A stretch of 37,798 nt of DNA from Isohypsibius dastychi (taxonomy: Eukaryota; Tardigrada; Eutardigrada; Parachela; Isohypsibiidae): NCBI GenBank assembly GCA_034696485.1, contig JAQIWT010000082.1, forward strand, positions 1-37,798, read 5' to 3'. This document shows, in pieces, positions 10,897 to 21,300 of this stretch. How positions within the stretch are numbered: position 1 is the first letter of the stretch; every line of letters begins with the position of its first letter. The translations under genes were made by a program, and so were the position numbers. Below the pieces are notes generated by a model. It searched no databases. It worked only from the letters and a program-made list of their open reading frames with translations, and was not told the DNA's origin.

Positions 10897-11224
10897 AATA
10901 CTACAAACAGAGAGGCAAGGTTGTTTTTCAAAAAATGCAATTTGCAATTCGTTCATCACCCGTGACAAAATCCTGAACTCATTTGGCCGAAAATCGGTAA
11001 GCGAATTTTTATTAAAATCAGTCTTGAGGACAGAAGATTGTATCAATCTGGTTGAGCTCTAATTAAGTTATCAGCCGAAAAAACCGCCACAAAATCACCT
11101 CAGTTCACATAAATCATCACAACACACATTATCCTTCGAGTTTTATGAAAATGCATCATTAAAAAAACTTTGGTAAGAAAAAATTTGGTTGAACTGTCCA
11201 ATGGAAAAATCAGCAGGAATGAGA

Positions 11225-11230
11225 TTTATT
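11225..11230 (-). promoter_or_regulatory. Polyadenylation signal of the RING gene
   Basis: TTTATT on plus (AATAAA on the sense strand), 112 bases beyond the stop codon at 11342-11344. Confidence 0.45.
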
Positions 11231-11341
11231 TACTCGAAAAATACCGACAGCAAAATATCGAATCCAGAATTGTTGACAGGTGCTAGTCCGGGAGGAAGCA
11301 AATTGAAGCAAATTGAGAAGAATCCGGGGGAGAAAAACCAA

Positions 11342-12328
11342 TCACATCCAAATAGTCAGCGCGGCTGCTTTCAGATCCAGTTTGCAGATCGGGCACTTCG
11401 CACCATATGGATGTCCCGAATGATTAATCAAATCAGTGTTACAGTCAACGCACAAGCAGTGACCACATGGACGAAGCAGTACGAATTTCCCACCGCTGAC
11501 GGGCATCTACAACAAAATACTTATAGTTCATTGCATAATGAGATAACTTGTTCGATTACAGTTTCAATGCAAATCGGACAATGATGTCGTTGAATTTCCA
11601 GCTGCTGCTGCAACTCCCGAATTTGGATTTGTGCCTGAATACGAAATCAAATTAAGAATCAGAAATTTGAGGAATAAATAAAGGTACCTTACCTGTGCAT
11701 TGAACACGCGAAGATTATGATTTTCGTCCAAAATGCTGTTATCTGTTGCCACGATGCCACTTCCGGGTATATTGCTCGAAATAATTTCAATCTCCGAATC
11801 AGCCGAGGATGGCTCTGCTCCGGATTCAGCAGAAGATGAATCACTTGATGAAAGCGCAGCAATCCCACCTCCGGAACCTCCAACACTGCTACTGTTTCCT
11901 CGTCCTCTTCGCGGAACTGCGGTGGTTTTGGTTGTCAAATTGCGCATTTTCCCACCGACATTCATCTTGGCTCTAGGCTGACCAATTCCACTCCCAATCG
12001 CACCACTTCCACTAGCGATACTGGAAGAATAATGACCAGCTCTACTTCCGGATGAAATCTGATCAATTCCTAAATTTCCAACGGAGCGATGATAGCTTGT
12101 CAAAAGAGTCGATGTACGCGCAGGCTGCTGGCGTCGGCTTGTCGATGGTGAACTTTGCTCCATCTGGTTCATCCTTTCCATCATGGCTTGTTGGATGGCG
12201 CGAACCTGCAGCGAGCAATGAAAATTAAATGAAATGTCAAATCAAACAAACCGACAACAAACCTCAGCCAACGCATCTTGCACATCAGCCAGCTGTCGAG
12301 TCACTTCTGCGGTAGATTTTGTAGCCAT
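11342..12328 (-). CDS. C-terminal C3HC4 RING-finger protein, probable E3 ubiquitin ligase
   Basis: Four exons, 12328-12263, 12205-11693, 11634-11560 and 11506-11342, all phase 0; 272 aa. Residues 1-35 form a helical, Gln/Met-rich segment (TRQLADVQDALAE). A long Ser/Gly-rich disordered middle follows. It includes SADSEIEIISSN (about 157-167), which resembles a SUMO-interaction motif. A short coiled coil (QIRELQQQLEIQR) leads into the RING. Ligands read as C212-x2-C215, C232-x-H234, C237-x2-C240 and C256-x2-C259, a complete C3HC4 set. RING domains of this type recruit a ubiquitin-loaded E2, so ubiquitin-ligase activity is likely. A SIM-like motif before a C-terminal RING is the layout of SUMO-targeted ligases such as RNF4, but this has only one candidate motif and orthology is not claimed. 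Confidence 0.8.
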
Positions 12329-12545
12329 TCCAATCGAAGAAAAGGAGATTGTAGGCACAAAATAACGTGAAACCGTCGATGGAATCACAGCAAAAGTCAA
12401 AAGGAAATGAAGAACCGAAACGAACCGTGATGAAAGTGAGATGCTGCATGTACTGACTAATTGCTTGATTGCTTACTTACTTGTGTGACCAAATTCACAA
12501 ATTGCGATATCCCTGATCACGTCAACCCCGAGCCAGAATTTTCGA

Positions 12546-12551
12546 TTTATT
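12546..12551 (-). promoter_or_regulatory. Polyadenylation signal of gene F
   Basis: TTTATT on plus (AATAAA on the sense strand), 27 bases beyond the stop at 12578-12580. Confidence 0.45.
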
Positions 12552-12577
12552 CATCTCATCAACATAAACGATTAAAA

Positions 12578-13439
12578 TCATTTCTTGTATTCGGGACTTT
12601 CATCCTCCAAGTCTTCGGTAGGTAAACGATGTTTACGATTTTGAACTGACATCGGCATGAAAAAATTGCGCTTGATATCAGCCCCGATAGCCGGGCCAAT
12701 ATCTTTCAAACCCATAGCTAGTTGCAAATTCCAAATATGCATCGTAGAATTATGAACACTTCTAGCAGCCTTGAAATAAGAAACACTGGACCAATCTTTG
12801 GTGCTTTGGTCCCTGACTCCAGCTTGGCGTTTTCGTGCTACGGCAACAAGAAAACGATACAGTTCGGCATTTCCTGGATGTCCTATCCCAGGCACTTCCG
12901 GTTCGGCGATGCTAGTCCCTGACGAAGCGCTTGTTGCATTGTCATCTATCAATGCTTCTCAGTACTGATCGTGTTGAAATCAGTGTTCTGAAAATATCGA
13001 ACATACCTTTTTTCAAAGAGTCCAGCTTCGTTGTATCTTGAATTATGCCAGGCCCGGAGTCAGGATTGCACTTTGCATGATCCGTTGTGTCAGCGGGATC
13101 CGGAGAAGCAACTACAAATCAAGAATTCAAGAATCTTTTATAATCCATAAGAAAAAACAGAACTAAATCATATTCAGTACCTGACGATGGAGCGATTCCG
13201 AAATACATCTCGGTAAACTTGAATTCAGCCGAGGATCCTCCAAAAATGTTTCGAGCTCGATCAATGTCGAACCACTCCTCCGTTTCAGAAACAATGCTAG
13301 CACCTCGACGAAAATCATAGCCATTCTCCGTTGAACAACCTCCGGCGTATTCCTGATCTAGCTGTTTTCCTTTCTCGAGAAGAGCCCAGACAAGACCGCG
13401 GTTAATCTCATTCTTTATTTCCATCTTGTCAATGCGCAT
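12578..13439 (-). CDS. Orphan protein (gene F), start uncertain
   Basis: Coding exons 13439-13181, 13111-13007 and 12957-12578, both introns phase 1, give 247 aa. The ATG at 13439 sits in a strong context (GCCACCATGC). However, the exon continues in frame to an acceptor at 13474, and a possible 5' exon ends at the GTAAGT donor next to 13548, so an N-terminal extension without a clear ATG is possible. The N-terminal third is charged and helical (MRIDKMEIKNEINRG, ALLEKGKQLDQEYAGG) and contains ETEEWFDIDRARNIFGG. The middle is Ser/Asp/Pro-rich linker. The C-terminal part is a compact basic region (AELYRFLVAVARKRQAG, HIWNLQLAMGLKDIGP) ending LEDESPEYKK. No family was recognised, and there is no signal peptide or membrane segment. 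It is divergently arranged with gene G, starting 376 bases away. Confidence 0.65.
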
Positions 13440-13815
13440 GGTGGCTGTATAATTTGGATCAACTGAAGCAATCTCTGAAAAGAACACAAATTATTAGAAA
13501 TAATACGTAATCAAATGCACGAACAAACCCATATCACCGCAACTTACCGCGCTTCGGAGAACTCACGATGTCTCGAGGAACCTTCAGACGAACCCAACCA
13601 AACTCAATATTAAACAAGCCGTATTTTGCAACCTCCCCCCCCCCCACCCCGTCCCCCGCTTCGCTTTTATTGATTTGTTTACATTTTTGTCGCTTCGTCG
13701 ACGAATATTGCGAATCTTGGAAAACGAGGTTCCCCGATGGGTTCTGTGATATCATTATACTCTCGTTCATCTGGCTATTATTAATAAATGAATGAGATGA
13801 CTCGTTGGCGATGAA
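13440..13815. promoter_or_regulatory. Shared intergenic region of divergent genes F and G
   Basis: Only about 375 bases separate the two start codons, so both promoters must lie here or overlap. It includes a C-rich tract of 11 C followed by shorter C runs (13635-13657). A possible 5' exon of gene F ends at 13548. A short upstream reading frame starting at 13811 overlaps the gene G start in another frame. Confidence 0.5.
13635..13657 (-). repeat. C-rich tract between divergent genes
   Basis: Eleven C, then A, four C, GT and five C on the plus strand. It lies about 90 bases before the putative first exon end of gene F and 160 bases before gene G. Confidence 0.85.
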
Positions 13816-16512
13816 ATGGAGAGACGTATGAGGAATCACAAGAACAGCGGACCTACAAATGGACATCGATCTACAGCCGGTGAAGACTTTGTTCCGGAGA
13901 TACTTGACACTCGACTGCGAACTCGGTCGAATGCCTCGATCAGTACAGTGGTGGACGAAGAAGACGATAAATCTTTTGTGAAGCGCATGACGAATTATCA
14001 CCGCGTCGAGAAAGGTATGATTGCTTCGGCTACATGTGGTTAAACAGATTTTGTCCAGTTCGTTTCCTGAAACTACGGAAAATTATCCCATGACAATTTT
14101 CAGATTTTGTCGTGGTGAGAGTCGAGCAAGATGGAATTTCTACCGTGCTGGATTTCACCGGTGCACGGAACAACCATCGATTTCAAAAATCATTCGGAGA
14201 ACACCGGGCGGAAATGAGTTGTTATCAAGTTGGAGATATTCTTAAAATTCCTTGGGTTCCATTTGGATACAAGTAAGTGCTGTGTAAATATTCTGTGCAT
14301 ATGGAACGTAATCTGATCCGCAGGAAAGAAGAGTGGTATGAGGCGGGAGTTATCTTGGTAACCAAAAGCGTCGCGGAAGCTTATAAAATGCGAGATGATC
14401 TGAATCAACAAGCAGAACAGGAAAGATCCGTTAAGAATACTAGTACCTAAAATTAAATGTTATTTACAAATGCTCGTTTGATTCCAGGAACGAGGTGAAT
14501 CCGGAAACGACAGTGATACGGAAGAACTTGAAGCTGCTGTCTTTGGAAAATCCAACACCAATACCAAACGATCGTCCCGTGCAAAAACCCGTGATGACAT
14601 TAAAAAAGGTGGTTGATTGTTTCATATGCCAGTGAATCAAGATATATTTTTACTTAAGTTTATCTCGGTTAAAGGTGCACAAAAGAAGCCTCCACCCTCC
14701 TCCGGAACAGTCCCGCACGCCGCGAAAACCGGACAACAAAAACCGACACCGGAAGTTGTGAAACTACGAAAGCGTCAATCTGAAACACTTCCGGGTAAAG
14801 CAAACAGATTGAACTTGTTCACTGGAAATATTATTTAAATTCAACTTGTGTGAAGATTGAGAACTCGTTTTAAAAAGAAAAGATTTTGAGTATCCTCAAC
14901 CTTCAGTTATCTCATGCGTATTGTGTTGTGTCTCTTCAGCTAAGCATCCAAGTGGAACTGGCAGTTCCAGGATTAAGCCACCTAATTCAAGCTCCGGCAT
15001 TCAGATCAAACCAGGATCTCAGCCAGTCCATAATTTTTCTCGTGATTCAACGCCCCGACCTTCCCGATCCGAATCGCCGCAAACTACTATCAGTCAGTCA
15101 GGTTCGTCGTTGGTTTTCTGCGTGGTTCCAGGATTTTTAAGTCGTATTGCATTTAGGCGGAGTAAACAGGAATAATAATACTGGAACAGACTCGACCGGA
15201 AACTCGGACAGCGACGAACAAGAGATCACATGTGAGTCAAATTCGGATCACTTTGGCTGCACTTTTGTTGCTAAATTCGTCATCTGTTTTAGCACGTGTT
15301 TTAGCACGCAGAAAGCGAAATAGAATCTTATCAGATTCTGCAAGCCCCACTCCGACTGCAACCCGTCCCACCGGTAAATCAATTTCCGTCTGCAAACAGA
15401 AATCTTATTTTAAATTTAAACAGATATGAAAAACCAAGCCGTTATGACCGACAAACAACGAGTGGCCCCCAAAAGACCAAGTGAGTCTGTGAATACGTTT
15501 TTCTAATGTAGATTTAATACCGTTTGTTATCTACCCCAGGAAAAAGTATCCTTGGACGTCGTGAACCTGTCAATGATGTTACTGAACACAGTACAGGAAC
15601 TGCAAGCGACGCAGAAGGCCCTCACAGTACGCCGATGTCCAACTTGTGACCTACAGTATAACCAACATTTAATGTAACAAACAGTGACAAAATCACCGGA
15701 AGATACAACGATTGGAAGTCATTTGCGGCGACCGGAAACGAAGAACCGTCCAGCTCAAATTCGTCACAGACAAGGTATTAGACCCATCCCCCTCTTTTTC
15801 AGTGGATTAAAACGAGTCAGTCTGTTTCCAGATAGAAAATCATTGCGAGCTAAAATCAAAGCGATTGATGAGCGGCCATCCATGAGAAGTGAGCATTCCT
15901 CAGAACAAGTAGTCTTATGATCGAATATGTGTCTTTTACAGAACGACTGTTTCTCAAACATTATTGGCAAAATAAACCAAAGGACAAATCAAAGCGAGCA
16001 GATGTCAAGGAACTCTTCAAAGGACGGCGCTGTTGGATATATCGCACCGTTCTCAAGCAACTTGAAGATGACCGCGGGCCATCATCGGGAACAGACCAAC
16101 GATCAGTCTTCGATTTCGCAAATGAACTATTCCTTCACATGTGCGGTGGAGAAGCGGCCATCATTGACTTGAAGCGACGATTCAAAGACGTCGCTAGTGT
16201 TTCGCTTCTGAGTAGCGAGGATGCTGCTCCAGCGATTATCGGTATGCAGTTTTCTAAAACGATGATAAACTCGCTAAATTCATCTCTTCAGGCTATGTCA
16301 ACCAGTTATTCGGTTTGGATGGAGCCCGAAAACTTAGGCGGGATTCAACTCTTCGACGCTTCAATGCCAAAGCCCAAACACTGTTTGAAAATGCAGTCGA
16401 ATCTGATGCCATACGCGCCAAAACCATGAAAGCGAAGCGACTTCGATTACAAAAAAGTTCATCGGAGTCCAGTGCTGCCAGTGAAGACGATGAGCCAAGA
16501 ATCGACAGCTAA
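13816..16512 (+). CDS. Orphan 14-exon nuclear-type protein (gene G)
   Basis: Exons: 13816-14014, 14104-14272, 14324-14429, 14488-14608, 14675-14794, 14940-15101, 15157-15231, 15293-15373, 15424-15480, 15540-15626, 15685-15774, 15832-15888, 15942-16241 and 16292-16512; 614 aa. Introns 4 to 13 are all phase 1. The N-terminal 160 residues look folded: DFVVVRVEQDGISTVLDF, then YQVGDILKIPWVPFGYK and EEWYEAGVILVTKSVAEAY. A disordered Lys/Arg/Ser/Pro/Thr-rich middle follows, with many basic patches. The C-terminal 170 residues look folded and helical (RLFLKHYWQNKPKDKSKR, WIYRTVLKQLEDDRG, FDFANELFLHMCGGEAAI, YVNQLFGLDGARKLRR) and end in an acidic tail. I recognise no family; a DNA- or chromatin-binding role is only inferred from composition. 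Exon 8 has a second acceptor 12 bases downstream (15305). Confidence 0.75.
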
Positions 16513-17696
16513 TTTTCCTCAGGTAGTCTGACTGTTTTATTCCGATGAGCTGATCATTTACTCTGTTTTTGATGTGAACGACTTTGCCGAGCTTAATAAT
16601 TCTGCTACTCGTAAATAATTTTCCGTTGAGTTAAAAAATGCTTCGGAATTTACTTCATTTTTCATCTGATTCAAAATGCTAGAAGCGCGGGCAAAAACGA
16701 AAAAAAGTGAAAATAAAGGCCGTGACCTTTTGTGGATTTTGGTTCTATCCCTGACACAGAATCGAGGTTAATCCAGTATTCACACGATATTCAAACCATC
16801 ATTGAGCACAGACTTCATACTGCTATAAATCTGCCATTCAATCAGGTTACGACCCGACATTTGTAGCCACATGATATCGTCAGTGAGCAAGACATAGGAC
16901 GTATAGTTACTCGTCACAACAGTGGTCCAGTACGAAGGGATTTAATCCCTAGTGTCAGCGCGAATGTGGTGTCCAATGTTTACCTTCCGCTTGGGCAGAG
17001 GATGGTCACGTCTCACGTATGCATATTTTTTTCTATCAACTTCCGAATCTTGCGCTTCAAATGATACCACAGTCGGGGTACCAGTTATGCCAACTGTGTT
17101 GCAGAATCCAGAAGAAAACAAATCGCCATGAAAAGCTGTATTGATTGTGCATCTTAATGTACCTGTATTCGGAAAACAGTTTGAATGGTAATGGTTTCGA
17201 ATCGTCGTTTCCGCTTGCGTGTCGTCACTAACATCTCCTCAGATTATTGTTATGTACATTTAAAACCATCGTGAACGTAAACTTGATATTGGTATGTACA
17301 TTTTTGTGATCTCTCAAGTGCTGCCTGCTGCAAACGCAGCAGAAGCTGCACCTAAACGGAACAACGAAAGCCACCACACGTGTGCTGTTGTTCGAGACCT
17401 CACCACACCAGTCGTCCAAGGTAACGTTTCCGCGAATTTCTGCTCACGTTGAAAACAAATCTGTGATTTTCGAAATTGGTGCTTGATTTTAGACCTGACC
17501 CAGCTGATTTAAATGTCACGTTGTCGTCAAAACTGAAGAGATGAATCAAAGAACTTTAGCATTCTCGGAAAAGTTTCAAGGATATGCGGCCAGTATAAAA
17601 CCCATGTGAAGGAAAGATTCTATACGACACAGTTCAGTTTGCTGCCCCAGTTTATCCAAAACCAAATCTTCAAGACGATATTTTCTCGCCAACGAA
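16513..17696. other. Intergenic; no gene seen
   Basis: AATAAA at 16712-16717 is a plausible 3' end for gene G, 200 bases past its stop. TATGTACATTT occurs twice near 17249 and 17293. A TATAAA at 17594-17599 precedes the second Kazal-like gene. No exon is supported. Confidence 0.5.
17594..17638 (+). promoter_or_regulatory. Candidate core promoter of Kazal-like copy 2
   Basis: TATAAA at 17594-17599, and the arthropod-type initiator TCAGT at 17634-17638, about 60 bases before the ATG. The spacing (about 40) is somewhat longer than the usual 30, so the true start may be a few bases earlier. Confidence 0.4.
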
Positions 17697-18119
17697 ATGG
17701 AAAACATGAAGTTCTGCGTTTTGGCCGTCTTTTTGGTCAGCATCATGATCTGTGCCGTCACTGCAGGCAAGTTCAGCGAAGGAAATTACAATGGTAGTAG
17801 GGTGCAGCTCAAATCTCTTGTTGCAGAAACTGACGCGGAATCCAGATATTTGGCAAGGGTGAAACGTGACTGGAAATGCAACCCAGGCTTCAGCGCCGAA
17901 GAAAAAGCCAAAATAAAGTCCTGCTTCCGGGCCAATTGCAAATCCGCTGGAAAGAAGGGGAAGAAAGACAAGGAACCCAAAGTTTGCACCGCCGACGGGA
18001 AGCGATTCAAGAACCAATGTAAGCTGAATTGCGCTCGCACTCAGGTTGGCTTCATGAGCGAACAAATCACCCCTTGTCCACTGAACAAAGCTGTTTGCGC
18101 CACTGATGCCGAAGTCTAA
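17697..18119 (+). CDS. Kazal-like secreted protein with furin-type site, copy 2
   Basis: Open as one 140-aa frame. Residues 1-23 are a signal peptide (MENMKFCVLAVFL, cleavage after VTA). A propeptide-like segment ends in RVKR, a furin-type site, giving a mature chain starting DWKCNPGFS. The domain has eight cysteines, with KIKSCFRANC, a Lys-rich insertion, then VCTADGKRFKNQ-C-KLN-C and a closing C, which fits Kazal spacing (C-x10-C-x3-C). Protease inhibition is the family's usual role; the target is unknown. It is clearly paralogous to the gene at 782-1234. The bases 17767-17826 begin GCAAGT and end TTGTTGCAG, are 60 long and in frame, and start exactly where the paralog has its intron. Splicing would remove 20 residues and give 120 aa. 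AATAAA lies at 18165-18170. Confidence 0.78.
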   Translation: MENMKFCVLAVFLVSIMICAVTAGKFSEGNYNGSRVQLKSLVAETDAESRYLARVKRDWKCNPGFSAEEKAKIKSCFRANCKSAGKKGKKDKEPKVCTADGKRFKNQCKLNCARTQVGFMSEQITPCPLNKAVCATDAEV

Positions 18120-18164
18120 ACTGGCAGTGTTTTGTGAGTTTAAAACGTCGGCCGATGAGAGCCC

Positions 18165-18170
18165 AATAAA
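18165..18170 (+). promoter_or_regulatory. Polyadenylation signal of Kazal-like copy 2
   Basis: AATAAA 46 bases after the stop codon. Confidence 0.6.
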
Positions 18171-18396
18171 AATGAGAGGCCGATACTACAATACGTACAT
18201 GATCTTTGGCCGACTAGTGTGAACCATTTTCAACCAGATTCTATCGGTCATTTTTTGCAACTTGAATTTACAAACGGGGCGAATACTCCGCCCGCGATAA
18301 CTAGGGTGGAGGGAACTTTGAAATAGCACTTCGGAAGTCAAAGTTGTCACAGAGTTCAGCGAGCTCAAATTTCTTCACAAACAGTAAGGTCGGTTG

Positions 18397-21300
18397 TTAT
18401 CTTTCAGGTTTCTTTCTCCTGTTGCTTCCTTTCTTTATTTTGCATTGTACGCTGGATGCTTTATCACAGGCTCCAATTAAGGAGTTGAACGATAGTCCAT
18501 CTGAACAGGCGAATGTCACAAAGGACCCATCCGGTTCGCAGTTGTAGAATGTTTTGCAAGACTGGTCCGGGTCGGGGGTTAGACCGGTCTTTCCGTTGCA
18601 GTCAAAATAGGTTTTCTATTAAAAACCTTGGTCGAGCTGTCTGCGTTTAGAAAGTTCTAGAAGAACTTACGGAAACTCTGATTTGAGCAAATCCTGGCGA
18701 GCCACTTGTCAAACATGGAACGTTTCTCTCCAGATCGCAGGCTCCAAGCTTTTCGTTGAATCGAAGCTAGAAAAAAAGCATTTCCAGTTGCGACAGAGTA
18801 GAATACCTCTACTAAACTTACATTATTTGGGCATGAGAAAGAGAAGTTCTTTCCATCCACTCGGCAATAAAAGTATTTGCGACAGCTGGAAGAAACGTCA
18901 GCAAAGAAGCCATATTTCCCGGTGTCACACCGAAATGAGTTGTTCGCCCCCGATCTCAGGAGTGACTGCTGAATAGCTGATTCCTGTGCTTCATTTGGAC
19001 TTATGGATAACTAAAAATGAGCAAATCGGTTAAAAAGAAACAAATTTACTATGTATACTTTGTCTGCATGCATTGGGCAGCACGGCTTTACAAAGTCACA
19101 GTCGGGACCCGCATTCTCAAAAGGTCATGAGATTCACACTACGGTGCACATACGTGATTGGACTTACCCCTAAAGCAACCTCTGTTCCAGAAATGGGGTT
19201 GAGATTGCGGTAGAATCCACTATTGCTGTCACCACCAGAAAGTCGTTCTGGCCAGTCACAAGATCCTATCTGGAAGTTGAAAACCAGATTGTCTGGGCAT
19301 ACATGCTTGATCGTGGATCCATCGGTTTGACAAAAATAATAGACACTCGGGGTATTGAGATTGCCAAAGTATCCTCGTTTCCCGGTACAGTCGAACTCTT
19401 GCTCCTGTGAGAAACAAAAGTATCAGGGCATATAAATGCATCTTGATTTGAGCGGGAGTGTGTCCTTACGCCAACGTATGGTCCCTTGAATATATTTTCT
19501 GGCCAATCACATGCTCCTCGCGCATCCTTTGAAAATAAGTAGTTTCATTACCGGAGAATTCAGAGATGTGGTATTTTACGTTGAATCGGAGATTTGAAGG
19601 ACACACAAAACGATGTTTTCGTCCATCGTTTTCACAGTAATAAAATACTCGGTATTCTCGAACAGAGTCGCCAAAGAACCCACTCCTTCCTTGACAGTCA
19701 AAGAAGGGCGTCTCGTTCCAGGTGGGTGTATTGCCCTATAGACCAATGACAATAAAACGTCGTATCCTGCTCTTTATCTCTGGTCAGTATGCACATACCG
19801 GACCAACACTTTGTTGAGCGCAGTTGACGTTGGCCGGCCAGTCACAGACACCAATGCTGCCGTTGTACTTGAGATCAGCTAGAATGGAACACTAAATTTT
19901 TCGGATATTATGAAACAAGATATGACTGAGGGTAATACCTGGACAGCGAAACTGAAACTTTGATCCATCAGCTTTGCAATAGTAATATACTCCTGTAACA
20001 AAATGATAATGATGGGTTTTGGGAAAAAGTGTGTCGATGTGTCGTCTATTTGCGCTTACTGCAGTCTTCCCTTATGTCGGGATAGTATCCAATGTGTCCG
20101 CGACAATCAAACGAACCGTCCGTGCTTCCCTGAAAATCGGTGTGTAAATTTTGAGTGCAAAAACCTGAGTTCGATCAACTGCACCAGTGATCCAGCATTT
20201 CCAGCACCACCAGACGACCCAGGTGCGTAAGCAGGAGCGCCAGAAATGCCAGCCCCCTCCTGTGCGATTGATGCAAAGTATCCGTTGTTTCCCTGCACGA
20301 CTGGTCGTTGAGGCTGCTGATACCCATTGTCAGTCTGGTATGCTGGCTGTGTATTTGAAGTTTGTGAGAATGGCACATTCTGCTGAGCTTGATATCCAGA
20401 AGACGGGTTGGTCTGACCATAGCTTGAACCAGAAGGGACTAAACTTGGTTGTTGATATCCTGTGGAAAACTGTACTGAAGGAGCCGATTGTCCGTAATCA
20501 GGACCACTTTGTTGATTGCTGGTATACTGAGGACTTCCACCAACAGGGTAAGAAGGAATATTCGGCTGAGCTGGGAGTGGAAGCTGAGAGCCAGTGCCTC
20601 CGTTTGGTGACAGCTGGGCTCCGTAGCTTGCTTGGCTTTGCGGACCTAAGATCGGGATCGCTGGTTGTTGAATCCTTCCCTGAAGGTCTGGTATGGTACC
20701 TGTGCCAAGATTCGTTGTGGAGGATGGCAACTGATTTCCTTGAAATGGTTGGTTGACTTGGATCCCTTGTTGTTGGGTGACGAACTGTGATTGGTCGTTC
20801 GCAACTGGCTGATTCCCTGTGGGAGGCTGACCAATGAACGTCTGCTGGTTGTTTGTTGATGGCTGAATGCCATTGGTCACTTGATTGAATATGGATGGTT
20901 GATTGTTTCCCAGAATTGGTGGATTGCTCAGAGATGGCTGAATTCCGTTCCCGAAAGTTCCGAAGCCATGTGTTTGTGGACGATCGTTTCCCAAAGTTCC
21001 CTGCTGGCGTTCCTGGAGGTTCTCATTGTTGGGCATGGTACCGACTTGATTATTGTCAACAACAACATTGAACAATGGAACGTTCCCATTCACTGGAACC
21101 TGATTGCCCATGATATTGATCATCTGGAAATTACTGCCATCACCGGGCATTGGTTGCTGATTCTGATTTGGAAACTGCTGAGCTTGGTCACGTGCTTGTG
21201 AGTTGAACTGAGCCTCCTGCATCGGTTGGATGTTCGGCTGCTGAAAAAGCGGCGGACGTTCCTGGACAGGTGGAACTGTGTTCTGATTGTTGATGAATGG

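Larger units (their letters stand above)
10786..11341. other. Intergenic between gene H and the RING gene
   Basis: Holds the 15-base C tract (10882-10896) and, near its left-gene side, a polyadenylation signal for the RING gene at 11225-11230. No coding exon is supported. Confidence 0.5.

Noticed and set aside
13534-14001. Long minus-strand frame running through the C-rich tract as an N-terminus of gene F
   Set aside because: It would translate the tract as Gly-rich sequence and overlap gene G exon 1. There is no similarity beyond the short piece near 13548, so only that piece is kept as a possible 5' exon.
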